Part shown: piece by piece, positions 1 to 7,742 of the stretch | Layout of the letters: every line of letters begins with the position of its first letter | Numbering within the stretch: the stretch's first letter is position 1 | Assembly: GCA_964403565.1 (NCBI GenBank) | Contig: CAYOFV010000006.1 | Span: forward strand, 1-38,931 | Reading direction: 5' to 3' | Length of the DNA stretch: 38,931 nucleotides | Origin: Thioglobus_B sp964403565 | GTDB taxonomy: Bacteria > Pseudomonadota > Gammaproteobacteria > PS1 > Pseudothioglobaceae | The notes under the pieces: model-generated | Database searches by the model: none | Told to the model about the DNA's origin: nothing | Seen by the model: the letters and a program-made list of their open reading frames with translations, nothing else | Made by a program: the position numbers and the translations under genes

Positions 1-55
1 TAGAGAAGGCGGCCGTACTGTTGGTGCGGGTGTTGTGTCTAAGGTGACAGATTAA
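1..55 (+). CDS. tuf: Elongation factor Tu, C-terminal end (5' truncated by the window)
   Basis: The first 55 bases read in frame (codons from base 2) as REGGRTVGAGVVSKVTD and then TAA. This closely matches the C-terminus of bacterial EF-Tu, whose E. coli form ends REGGRTVGAGVVAKVLG. EF-Tu is the GTPase that carries aminoacyl-tRNA to the ribosome. Only the last 17 residues of domain III lie in the window. Its position just before tRNA-Trp, secE and nusG is the classical tufB context, which supports the call despite the short length. Confidence 0.93.
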   Translation, partial: REGGRTVGAGVVSKVTD

Positions 56-87
56 TATACTTTTTTAATTAAATTTATATGCTATTT

Positions 88-113
88 GGCTCGAACCAAG
101 GTTCGAGCCTTTA
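88..113 (+). terminator. Rho-independent terminator after tuf
   Basis: A 9-bp perfect stem (GGCTCGAAC at 88-96, GTTCGAGCC at 101-109) closes a CAAG loop and is followed by a short T run. It sits 33 bp after the tuf stop codon and just before tRNA-Trp. The U tract is short (TTT then AAA), so termination may be partial and let transcription continue into the tRNA and secE. Confidence 0.75.
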
Positions 114-121
114 AAGTTTAT

Positions 122-197
122 AGGCGAGTGGCTCAATTGGTAGAGTGGCGGTCTCCAAAACCGTTGGTTGGGGGTTCGAGTCCCTCCTCGCCTGCCA
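122..197 (+). tRNA. tRNA-Trp (anticodon CCA)
   Basis: A complete 76-nt cloverleaf can be folded by eye. The acceptor strand AGGCGAG (122-128) pairs with CTCGCCT (187-193), followed by discriminator G and an encoded CCA (195-197). The anticodon loop CTCCAAA carries CCA, which reads UGG (Trp). The T loop has the usual GGTTCGAGTCC. A tRNA-Trp between tuf and secE is the conserved arrangement in many proteobacteria. It may be processed from a tuf-secE read-through transcript, since no separate promoter is obvious. Confidence 0.97.
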
Positions 198-212
198 CAG
201 TAAGGATGTAAA

Positions 213-584
213 GTGACTAAAGAGAAACAAAGTCAAACTAAACAATCTAATTCATTAGGTGTGATTTTATCAAGCTTAGTGGTTGTTGCGTCATTAGCGG
301 TTTTTTATCTAGATCCGCTAGGTTTGAATACAACACTTTATAAAGTATTAGTTCTATTAGCTGGATTAATTGTTGCCGGCTTAATTTTCTTCAAATCTGC
401 TCAAGGAGAACAACTCCTACACTTCTTGAAAGAAACGAAGATTGAACTAAAAAAAGTTGTATGGCCTACAAAAGACGAAACTGTTAAAACAACTGGCATG
501 ATTATGATTGCTGTTGTGATTGTTGCAATCTTCTTATGGATTGTTGATAGCTTCTTCTCTTGGATTGTGCAGTTACTTACATAG
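213..584 (+). CDS. secE: Preprotein translocase subunit SecE
   Basis: SecE is the small clamp subunit of the SecYEG channel in the inner membrane. The 123-residue protein is close to the length of E. coli SecE (127) and has the same three-helix plan, with hydrophobic segments at about 16-33, 43-60 and 95-119. Before the last helix is the family's most conserved amphipathic stretch, ELKKVVWPTKDET (78-90), which packs against SecY. The start is GTG at 213, chosen because TAAGGA (201-206) is a ribosome-binding site at the right distance and the tRNA ends at 197. nusG follows after 13 bp, the normal secE-nusG operon. Confidence 0.96.
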   Translation: MTKEKQSQTKQSNSLGVILSSLVVVASLAVFYLDPLGLNTTLYKVLVLLAGLIVAGLIFFKSAQGEQLLHFLKETKIELKKVVWPTKDETVKTTGMIMIAVVIVAIFLWIVDSFFSWIVQLLT

Positions 585-597
585 TTAAAGGATAAAA

Positions 598-1131
598 ATG
601 TCGAAAAGATGGTACGTGCTGCATGCACGAAGTGGTTACGAAGCTAAAGTTAAAGCGGCAATTGAAGAGTCTGCAGAAAGAGAAGGTATTGCAGATCTAA
701 TTGCAGATGTTTTAATTCCTACTGAGCAAGTTGTTGAATTAAAAGATGGCCAGAAGAAAACTGCTGAGCGTAAGTTTTTTCCTGGGTATATGTTAGTTAA
801 TATGGAATTAACTGAGCCTAGTTGGCTATTGGTTAAAAATACTAATAATGTAATTGGTTTTATAGGTGGCTCATCAGGCAAACCTTCTCCAATTACTCAA
901 AGAGAAGTTGATCGTATTTTTGCTAGAGTACAAGAGGGTGCTGATAGTCCTAAGCCTAAGGTTGCATATCAACCAGGTGAGGAAATATTGGTTATTGATG
1001 GTCCTTTTGCTGACTTTAATGGCACAATTGAATCGGTCAATTATGAAAAGAATTTACTCAAAGTAGAGGTGCTAATTTTTGGTCGTACCACTTCTGTTGA
1101 GTTAGAGTTTTCTCAAGTAGAGAAAACATAA
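598..1131 (+). CDS. nusG: Transcription termination/antitermination protein NusG
   Basis: NusG binds the RNA polymerase clamp to suppress pausing, and couples polymerase to Rho or to ribosomal protein S10. The 177-residue protein has an N-terminal NGN domain (about 1-115, beginning KRWYVLHARSGYE, with the FFPGYMLV strand near 60-67). A C-terminal KOW domain follows (about 125-155, with PGEEILVIDGPFADFNGTI). Length and domain order match the E. coli protein (181 residues). The ATG at 598 has AAAGGA just upstream. The next gene, rplK, is 90 bp away behind a structured leader, so nusG probably ends the secE-nusG unit or reads through into it. Confidence 0.97.
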   Translation: MSKRWYVLHARSGYEAKVKAAIEESAEREGIADLIADVLIPTEQVVELKDGQKKTAERKFFPGYMLVNMELTEPSWLLVKNTNNVIGFIGGSSGKPSPITQREVDRIFARVQEGADSPKPKVAYQPGEEILVIDGPFADFNGTIESVNYEKNLLKVEVLIFGRTTSVELEFSQVEKT

Positions 1132-1221
1132 AGCTCAGTCGCAAGACTGAAATTTAACGGGGAGCTTAGTTTATGCTAGGCGTTTGTACCCATAATGAAG
1201 GGTAACCTTCAAGGATAAAAA
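1132..1221 (+). promoter_or_regulatory. Structured rplK leader, candidate L1 autoregulatory site
   Basis: The 90-nt gap between nusG and rplK folds into several short hairpins. CAGTC/GACTG closes a GCAA tetraloop (1136-1149). GCTTAG/CTAGGC pairs at 1164-1181. GTACCC pairs with GGGTAAC around an 8-base loop (1186-1206), or alternatively GAAGG/CCTTC closes a GTAA tetraloop (1197-1210) immediately before the AAGGA ribosome-binding site (1211-1215). In E. coli, ribosomal protein L1 represses rplKA by binding the rplK leader. The position and mutually exclusive stems fit that, but I did not match the L1 site base by base. Confidence 0.5.
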
Positions 1222-1650
1222 ATGGCTAAGAAAATTGAATCATATATTAAGCTTCAGGTGCCTGCACAAGAAGCTAACCCTTCACCTCCGGTAGGTCCTG
1301 CACTAGGTCAGCACGGTGTGAATATTATGGATTTCTGTAAGGCGTTCAATGCGCAAACTCAAGAAATCGACAAAGGTATGAAAGTGCCTGTAATTATTAC
1401 AGTTTATAACGATCGTAGTTTTACTTTTGTTACTAAAACTCCGCCAGCTGCTTTATTAATTTTAAAAGTTACTGGTATTAAGAAAGGCTCAGGTGTTCCG
1501 CATACGGATAAAGTTGGCAAGATTACTCGCGCACAGCTTGAAGAGATTGCAAATATTAAGATGAAAGATCTTAATGCAAACGACATGGAAGCAGCAGTAA
1601 AGATTATTGCTGGTACTGCTCGTTCAATGGGTATCGAAGCAGAGGATTAA
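1222..1650 (+). CDS. rplK: 50S ribosomal protein L11
   Basis: L11 forms the GTPase-associated centre of the large subunit with 23S rRNA and the L10-L12 stalk. The 142-residue length equals that of E. coli L11. The N-terminal proline-rich signature ANPSPPVGPALGQHGVNIM lies at about 18-36, where the antibiotic thiostrepton and release factors act in characterised bacteria. A typical basic RNA-binding C-terminal domain ends in ARSMGIE. It is 4 bp from rplA, consistent with joint translation and control by L1. Confidence 0.98.
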   Translation: MAKKIESYIKLQVPAQEANPSPPVGPALGQHGVNIMDFCKAFNAQTQEIDKGMKVPVIITVYNDRSFTFVTKTPPAALLILKVTGIKKGSGVPHTDKVGKITRAQLEEIANIKMKDLNANDMEAAVKIIAGTARSMGIEAED

Positions 1651-1654
1651 TGTC

Positions 1655-2350
1655 ATGGCTAAATTAACTAAAAAACAAAAAGATTTAAATGCAAAGCTAG
1701 AAGTAGGTGCTCGTCACTCAATTTCTGATGCTTTAAATCTATTAAAAGAGTGCGCTACTGCAAAATTTGATGAGTCAGTAGACGTAAGTATTAATCTTGG
1801 TGTTGATGCTAAGAAATCTGACCAAAACGTACGTGGTGCAGTTGTACTACCAAATGGTACTGGTAAGACTGTGCGTGTAGCCGTATTTACTCAAGGTGAC
1901 AACGTGCAAAAAGCAACAGACGCTGGTGCTGATGTTGTTGGCATGGATGATTTAATGAAATCTATGCAAGACGGTGATCTTAACTACGATGTAGTTATTG
2001 CATCTCCTGATGCAATGGGTGTTGTTGGTCGACTAGGTCAAGTATTAGGTCCGCGTGGTTTGATGCCTAACCCTAAAGTTGGTACAGTAACTCCAGATGT
2101 TGCTACAGCGGTTAAAAACGCTAAATCAGGTCAAGCACGTTATAGAACTGATAAAGCAGGTATTGTACATTCAAGTGTAGGTAAAGCATCTTTTGATGTA
2201 GCTGCACTTACTGAAAATATTGTTGCACTAATGGAGGCGCTTAAGAAAGCTAAACCTTCGAGTGCTAAAGGTACATATTTTAAAAAGATGACTATTTCTT
2301 CAACTATGGGCCCAGGCCTTGGTATTGATGTATCTAGTATCGATGTTTAA
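1655..2350 (+). CDS. rplA: 50S ribosomal protein L1
   Basis: L1 builds the mobile L1 stalk at the ribosomal E site and is the translational repressor of rplKA in enterobacteria. The start is the ATG at 1655, giving MAKLTKKQKDLNAKLE and 231 residues (E. coli L1: 234). An in-frame upstream start at 1607 lies inside rplK and would add 16 residues foreign to the family. AGAGGA at 1641-1646 is the ribosome-binding site. The conserved GPRGLMPNPKVGTVTPDV stretch at about residues 129-146 is the family signature. Confidence 0.98.
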   Translation: MAKLTKKQKDLNAKLEVGARHSISDALNLLKECATAKFDESVDVSINLGVDAKKSDQNVRGAVVLPNGTGKTVRVAVFTQGDNVQKATDAGADVVGMDDLMKSMQDGDLNYDVVIASPDAMGVVGRLGQVLGPRGLMPNPKVGTVTPDVATAVKNAKSGQARYRTDKAGIVHSSVGKASFDVAALTENIVALMEALKKAKPSSAKGTYFKKMTISSTMGPGLGIDVSSIDV

Positions 2351-2379
2351 TTTTATAAGTTAAGCAAAAAAGAATTCTT

Positions 2380-2546
2380 TGGGTCGCTAAGAGTTATTCT
2401 TAAAACGACCTCAAAGACCATAGGTGCAAATTCTCCTCCTGGAGTTTTTGTTTAAGTTAGTGGTAACACACTTGGCCTATGTAGAGGGTATGAGAATACT
2501 CTGGGCGAAAGCACAAGTTATTGAGCTTTCTTTTTTAAAACTGTTC
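2380..2546 (+). ncRNA. Ribosomal protein L10 leader (autoregulatory mRNA structure)
   Basis: The 208-bp space between rplA and rplJ has the hallmarks of the L10(L12)4-binding leader. GGTCG (2382-2386) pairs with CGACC (2406-2410) around an inner stem TAAGAG/TTCTTA (2388-2401). CATAGG (2419-2424) pairs over a long range with CCTATG (2476-2481). CTCC/GGAG closes a small hairpin at 2433-2444 inside that arm. In E. coli the L10-L12 complex binds here and represses rplJL translation. The region ends at the AGGAGA ribosome-binding site of rplJ (2547-2552). A promoter for rplJ may also lie here, but I did not find a clear one. Confidence 0.8.
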
Positions 2547-2558
2547 AGGAGAGACTAA

Positions 2559-3080
2559 ATGGCTCTAAATCTTGAAGCAAAAAAGGTTGTTGTCAAAGAA
2601 GTAAATGCAGTTGCTGAAACTGCAATTTCTGTTGGCGTAGCCGAGTATCGTGGATTAACAGTTGAACAAATGACTAATCTTCGTTCTAGCGCTCTAGATG
2701 CAGATGTAACTTTACGTGTTGTAAAGAATACTCTTGCAAAAATAGCTCTAGAAAAGACAAGTTGTGAATGCGTATTACCCGTTCTTTCAGGACCGGTAGT
2801 ATTAGGTTTTTCGCAAGAAGATCCGGGTGCTGTTGCACGTGTATTTAAAAACTTTGTTAAAGAAAATGAAGATTTGGTTGTTAAAGGTCTAGGCGTTTCA
2901 GGTGAATTTGTTGAAGCAGATCAACTTAAGCGTATTGCAGACTTACCAACTAAAGATCAAGCGATATCAATGCTGATGGCGTTAATGTTAGCTCCAACTG
3001 AGAAACTTGTAAGAACTCTTAACGAGATTCCTACAAAAGTTACTCGAGTAGTGGCAGCAGTTCGCGATCAAAAACAATAA
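2559..3080 (+). CDS. rplJ: 50S ribosomal protein L10
   Basis: L10 anchors the L7/L12 dimers to the ribosome base at L11 and, with L12, represses its own mRNA. The 173-residue protein starts MALNLEAKKVVVKEVN and contains the conserved N-terminal motif VAEYRGLTVEQMTNLR and the VVKNTLAKIAL helix (about 50-60) that contact 23S rRNA. A C-terminal helix for L12 binding follows. Length is near the usual 165-175. rplL follows after 22 bp in the normal rplJL pair. Confidence 0.97.
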   Translation: MALNLEAKKVVVKEVNAVAETAISVGVAEYRGLTVEQMTNLRSSALDADVTLRVVKNTLAKIALEKTSCECVLPVLSGPVVLGFSQEDPGAVARVFKNFVKENEDLVVKGLGVSGEFVEADQLKRIADLPTKDQAISMLMALMLAPTEKLVRTLNEIPTKVTRVVAAVRDQKQ

Positions 3081-3102
3081 TAAATAAAAAGGAGTAAATA
3101 TC

Positions 3103-3480
3103 ATGGCATTATCAAATGAAGATATTTTAAATGCAATTGCCGATATGTCGGTAATGGACGTTGTTGAACTAGTATCAGCAATGGAAGAAAAATTCGGCGT
3201 TTCAGCTGCAGCAGTTGCAGCAGCGGCACCTGCGGCAGCAGGCGGCGACGCAGCGGCAGCAGAAGAGAAGTCAGATTTTGACGTAATTCTAGCTAGCTTT
3301 GGCGATAAGAAAGTAGGCGTGATTAAAGCAGTACGCGGCATCACTGGCCTAGGTCTTAAAGAAGCTAAAGACTTAGTTGAAAGCGCTCCAGCACCTATTA
3401 AAGAAGGTGTTGATAAAGCTGAGGCTGAAGACGTTAAGAAGCAGCTTGAAGAAGCTGGTGCTACTGTAGAACTTAAGTAA
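3103..3480 (+). CDS. rplL: 50S ribosomal protein L7/L12
   Basis: L7/L12 is the multicopy acidic stalk protein that recruits translational GTPases. Its 125 residues show the standard architecture: an N-terminal dimerisation domain (about 1-34), an Ala/Gly-rich flexible hinge (about 35-52, the run of GCA/GCG codons at 3205-3260) and a C-terminal globular domain. The last contains KVGVIKAVRGITGLGLKEAK, the factor-binding helix region. The hinge gives a local GC rise in an otherwise AT-rich gene. AAGGAG lies just upstream of the ATG. A hairpin at 3501 follows the stop. Confidence 0.98.
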   Translation: MALSNEDILNAIADMSVMDVVELVSAMEEKFGVSAAAVAAAAPAAAGGDAAAAEEKSDFDVILASFGDKKVGVIKAVRGITGLGLKEAKDLVESAPAPIKEGVDKAEAEDVKKQLEEAGATVELK

Positions 3481-3500
3481 GTTTTACAGTTGAAAATATC

Positions 3501-3522
3501 AAAATCCCCGCGAGGGGATTTT
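3501..3522 (+). terminator. rplL-rpoB attenuator hairpin
   Basis: AAAATCCCC (3501-3509) pairs perfectly with GGGGATTTT (3514-3522) around a GCGA tetraloop, 20 bp after rplL. In E. coli a partial terminator at this place lowers rpoBC transcription relative to rplJL. A second 7-bp hairpin (ATAAGGG/CCCTTAT, 3535-3557) and a weak AGTTTG/CAAACT stem (about 3566-3587) follow in the same 166-bp spacer. They may be processing sites of the kind cut by RNase III in E. coli. The uridine run is only four bases, so partial termination is the likely outcome. Confidence 0.7.
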
Positions 3523-3646
3523 GGTGTTTAACTAATAAGGGTATTTTTATCCCTTATAGAATTTGAGTTTGGTAACAAATATCAAACTTTTGTGAATTAT
3601 GAAGGCAGTTCTTTAATAAAAAGACAGGCAAATAATACGAGGTATC

Positions 3647-6600
3647 ATGGCTTATTCATTCACCGAAAAAAAGCGAATTAGAAACAATTTTGGTTCAAGA
3701 GAATCTATCTTAAACGAACCAGATTTACTAGCTATTCAAATAGATTCATTTAATAGCTTTATCCAGGCAAACTCATCATCAAAAGACGATGTTGGTTTGC
3801 ATGCAGTATTTCAATCAGTATTCCCTATTACCGCAGTTAATGGTTATGCAGAGATTGAATATGTAGACTATGAACTACAAGAGCCTAAATTTAATGTTGA
3901 AGAGTGTAAATTACGTGGCGTAACTTATGCTTCAACTCTACGTGTTAAGTTAAACCTAGTTTTATTTGATAAAAATGGTTCAACACTGAAGAAAAAACGT
4001 AAAGTTAAACAAGTTATTGAGGAAGATGTATATTTAGGTAATCTTCCGCTTATGACTGATACTGGTACTTTTGTTATTAACGGTACTGAGCGTGTTGTAG
4101 TTTCGCAATTACATAGATCTCCAGGTGTTATTTTTGAGCACGATAAGGGTAAGACTCACTCATCTGGTAAGATTTTATTCTCATCACGTATCATTCCTTA
4201 CCGTGGTTCTTGGTTAGATTTTGAATTTGATCATCATGAGCACCTGTATGTTCGTATTGACCGCCGTAGAAAGCTTCCTGTTACTACATTATTACGTGCA
4301 ATGGGCTATAGCTCAGAGCAAATTCTTGGTACTTTCTTTGAAAAAGTAGGTGTTAAGTTAAAGGCTAAGTCTTGTGATATTGCCCTAGCTCCGTCAAAAC
4401 TACGTGGAACTATTGCTGAATTTGATATTACATCTGGTAAAGATATAGTTGTTGAAAAAGGCCGTCGTATTACTGCTAAACATACCAAGATTTTAGACAA
4501 AGATGGTGCTAAGTCTATTAACGCACCTCTAGATTACTTACTAGGCAAGGTTATTGCCGGTGATATTATCGACAAAGAAACTGGTGAGATTTTAGTTGCA
4601 GCAAACTCAGTAATTACAGACGAAGTACTTGAGTTATTTAGCGCAAACAAAGTTAAGAAGATTGATATGCTACATATCAATGAATCTGAAGGTGGTGCTT
4701 ATGTGTCTGACACTCTTCGTCTAGATGAGACACAGACAGAGCTTGAAGCGCGCATGAGTATTTATCATGTAATGCGTCCGGGTGAGCCTGCAACTGAAGA
4801 TGCGGTTAATTTATTATTTAACAATCTATTCTTTAATAACGACAGATACGACCTTTCAAAAGTTGGCCGTATGAAGTTAAATCGTCGTTTAGGTATTGAT
4901 TCTGAAACTGGCGAGCATGTACTTACTAATGATGACATTATTAACGTACTTAAACTTTTAATTGGTATTAAGAATGGTAGTAACAATGTTGATGATGTTG
5001 ATACGCTAGCTAATAGACGTGTAAGAGCGATTGGTGAGATGATTGAGAATCAATTTAGAATTGGTTTAGTGCGTGTTGAAAAAGCAGTTAAAGAAGGTCT
5101 AAACTTAGCCGAAACTGATGAATTAACTCCACAAGATTTAATTAACTCTAAGCCGGTTTCTGCCTCAGTAAGAGAGTTCTTCGGCTCTTCTCAACTTTCA
5201 CAATTTATGGATCAAGTGAATCCATTATCAGGTGTTACACATAAGCGTCGTATTTCTGCATTAGGTCCTGGTGGTTTAACTCGTGAGCGTGCTGGATTTG
5301 AAGTACGTGACGTACATCCATCACACTATGGTCGCCTATGTCCAATTGAAACTCCTGAAGGTCCAAACATTGGTCTAATTAATACACTGGCTGTTTACGC
5401 TAAAACTAATGACTATGGCTTCTTAGAGACTCCATATCAAGTAGTTAAGGATGGTGTGGTTACAGATGAGGTGGTATACGTTTCTGCAATTGATGAAGTA
5501 AATCATACTATTGCACAGGCAAATGCTGCAGTGGATGGTAAAGGCAAGCTCACAGATGATTTAATTTCATGTCGTCATCAAAATGAATTTGTACTAGTTG
5601 ATTCGGCTGACGTTACTTTGATTGATATTGATTCAAAACAAATTTCATCAGTAGCTGCATCACTAATTCCATTCCTTGAGCATGATGATGCGAACCGTGC
5701 GCTTATGGGTTCAAACATGCAACGTCAAGCGGTACCAACATTGCGAGCTGAAAAGCCACTTGTAGGTACAGGTATTGAGCGTGTTGTTGCAGCTGATTCA
5801 CGTGTTTGTGTAACTGCTACACACAGCGGTGTTGTTGAGCAGGTTGATGCATCACGTATTGTAATTCGCGTTGACTCTAAACAAACAAAAGCTGGTGAAT
5901 TAGGTGTTGATATTTACAATCTAAGCAAATATTCGCGTTCTAACCAAAACACTTGTATTAATCAAAAACCATTAGTTAAGCCTGGTGACAAGGTTACTCA
6001 GGGCGATGTTTTGGCAGATGGCACTTCAACAGATCTTGGTGAATTAGCACTAGGTCAGAATATGAAGCTTGCATTTATGCCATGGAATGGTTACAACTTT
6101 GAGGATTCAATTTTGATTTCTGAAAAGGTTGTGCAAGATGATCGCTATACAACTATTCATATTGAAGAGTTAACAGCTTATTCTCGTGATACTAAACTAG
6201 GTCCAGAAGAAATTACTGCTGATATTCCAAATGTTAGTGAATCGGCTTTAGCTAAATTAGATGAGGTTGGTATTGTTTATGTTGGTGCTCGTGTTAAAGG
6301 TGGAGATATTCTTGTAGGTAAGGTAACTCCTAAGAGTGAAACTGTTTTATCTCCTGAAGAAAAACTTTTACGTGCTATCTTTGGTGAGAAAGCTAACAAC
6401 GTTAAGGATTCATCATTGCGTATGGGTGCTTCTAAGTCTGGTGTTGTAATTGATGTTCAAGTATTTACGCGTGATCGTGTTGAGAAAGATGCAAGAGCGC
6501 TAAGTATTGATGAAGAGCGCATGGACAAGATCAGAAAAGATATTGATGATGAGTTTGGTATTATTGAAGGAGATATTTATAGACGTATTCATCTTAAGCT

Positions 6601-7729
6601 TTCTGGCAATACTACAACTAAAGGCGCTGGCGATATTAAAGCTGGTGAGAAGCTGAACGCTAAGTTAATGAAAAAGCTAGACAACAAAGAAGTTGCAAAA
6701 CTTCGTGTTGAAGATGCTGATATTAATAAAGAAGTTGCGGCATTGGTTAAACAAGCTAAAGCTAAACAAGTTGAGTTTGATAAGTTCTTAGAAGAAGAAA
6801 AAGCTAAGATTAATGAAGGTGCAGAATTACCACCAGGTGTTATGAAGATGGTTAAAGTTTATGTGGCAACACGTAAGACACTTCAAGTTGGTGATAAGAT
6901 GGCTGGTCGTCACGGTAATAAAGGTGTTATCTCACGTGTATCACCTGTTGAAGACATGCCTTATCTTGAAGATGGTTCAACAGTAGATGTTGTGCTTAAT
7001 CCTCTAGGTGTACCATCGCGTATGAATGTTGGTCAGGTGCTAGAAGTTCATTTAGGTTACGCTGCTAAAGGCTTAGGCTTTAAGATTGCTAAGATGCTTG
7101 ATGAAAAACGTAAAGAAATGGTTTCTGAAATCAGAGCTTTCTTAGATAAAGTTTACAACTCATACGGCAAGAAAGAAGATCTTGACGCATTTAGCGATGA
7201 AGAGATTATCGAATTAGCTAAGAATTTACGCGAAGGTGTGCCGATGGCTACACCGGTATTTGATGGTATTGAAGAGAAAGACATTAAATCACTGCTTAAA
7301 TTAGCAGATCTTCCAGAGTCTGGACAAGAGCAATTATATGATGGTCGTACAGGTGAAGCGTTTGATCGACCTGTAACTGTAGGTTATATGCATATGCTGA
7401 AACTTAATCACCTAGTTGACGACAAGATGCATGCTCGTTCTACTGGTCCATATTCACTAGTTACGCAACAACCATTAAGTGGTAAAGCGCAATTTGGTGG
7501 TCAAAGATTTGGTGAGATGGAAGTATGGGCACTTGAAGCATATGGTGCAGCACATACTTTACGTGAAATGCTAACAGTTAAATCTGATGATGTTGCTGGT
7601 CGTGCGAAGATGTATAAGAGCATCGTTGATGGCAAGAATATGACAGAATCGGTAATGCCTGAGTCATTTAATGTACTTGTTAAAGAGATTCGTGCGTTAG
7701 GTATTGATGTTGAACTTGAGCAACAGTAA
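3647..7729 (+). CDS. rpoB: DNA-directed RNA polymerase subunit beta
   Basis: This is the catalytic beta subunit of RNA polymerase. It has 1360 residues against 1342 in E. coli, with full-length collinear motifs. The rifampicin-binding cluster (SSQLSQFMDQVNPL then THKRRISALGPGGL, about 505-540) carries the usual sensitive-type Gln, Asp, His, Arg and Ser. FMPWNGYNFEDSI lies near 810 and GDKMAGRHGNKG near 1080. The C-terminus ends in the beta-clamp segment leading into rpoC. It starts MAYSFTEKKRIRNNFG and is spaced 13 bp from rpoC, with AGGAGAGA between them. Confidence 0.98.
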   Translation: MAYSFTEKKRIRNNFGSRESILNEPDLLAIQIDSFNSFIQANSSSKDDVGLHAVFQSVFPITAVNGYAEIEYVDYELQEPKFNVEECKLRGVTYASTLRVKLNLVLFDKNGSTLKKKRKVKQVIEEDVYLGNLPLMTDTGTFVINGTERVVVSQLHRSPGVIFEHDKGKTHSSGKILFSSRIIPYRGSWLDFEFDHHEHLYVRIDRRRKLPVTTLLRAMGYSSEQILGTFFEKVGVKLKAKSCDIALAPSKLRGTIAEFDITSGKDIVVEKGRRITAKHTKILDKDGAKSINAPLDYLLGKVIAGDIIDKETGEILVAANSVITDEVLELFSANKVKKIDMLHINESEGGAYVSDTLRLDETQTELEARMSIYHVMRPGEPATEDAVNLLFNNLFFNNDRYDLSKVGRMKLNRRLGIDSETGEHVLTNDDIINVLKLLIGIKNGSNNVDDVDTLANRRVRAIGEMIENQFRIGLVRVEKAVKEGLNLAETDELTPQDLINSKPVSASVREFFGSSQLSQFMDQVNPLSGVTHKRRISALGPGGLTRERAGFEVRDVHPSHYGRLCPIETPEGPNIGLINTLAVYAKTNDYGFLETPYQVVKDGVVTDEVVYVSAIDEVNHTIAQANAAVDGKGKLTDDLISCRHQNEFVLVDSADVTLIDIDSKQISSVAASLIPFLEHDDANRALMGSNMQRQAVPTLRAEKPLVGTGIERVVAADSRVCVTATHSGVVEQVDASRIVIRVDSKQTKAGELGVDIYNLSKYSRSNQNTCINQKPLVKPGDKVTQGDVLADGTSTDLGELALGQNMKLAFMPWNGYNFEDSILISEKVVQDDRYTTIHIEELTAYSRDTKLGPEEITADIPNVSESALAKLDEVGIVYVGARVKGGDILVGKVTPKSETVLSPEEKLLRAIFGEKANNVKDSSLRMGASKSGVVIDVQVFTRDRVEKDARALSIDEERMDKIRKDIDDEFGIIEGDIYRRIHLKLSGNTTTKGAGDIKAGEKLNAKLMKKLDNKEVAKLRVEDADINKEVAALVKQAKAKQVEFDKFLEEEKAKINEGAELPPGVMKMVKVYVATRKTLQVGDKMAGRHGNKGVISRVSPVEDMPYLEDGSTVDVVLNPLGVPSRMNVGQVLEVHLGYAAKGLGFKIAKMLDEKRKEMVSEIRAFLDKVYNSYGKKEDLDAFSDEEIIELAKNLREGVPMATPVFDGIEEKDIKSLLKLADLPESGQEQLYDGRTGEAFDRPVTVGYMHMLKLNHLVDDKMHARSTGPYSLVTQQPLSGKAQFGGQRFGEMEVWALEAYGAAHTLREMLTVKSDDVAGRAKMYKSIVDGKNMTESVMPESFNVLVKEIRALGIDVELEQQ

Positions 7730-7742
7730 TTAGGAGAGACAG

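Noticed and set aside
1607..1654. Upstream GTG/ATG extension of rplA into rplK
   Set aside because: It would add 16 residues not found in L1 proteins. The ATG at 1655 gives the standard N-terminus and has a ribosome-binding site.
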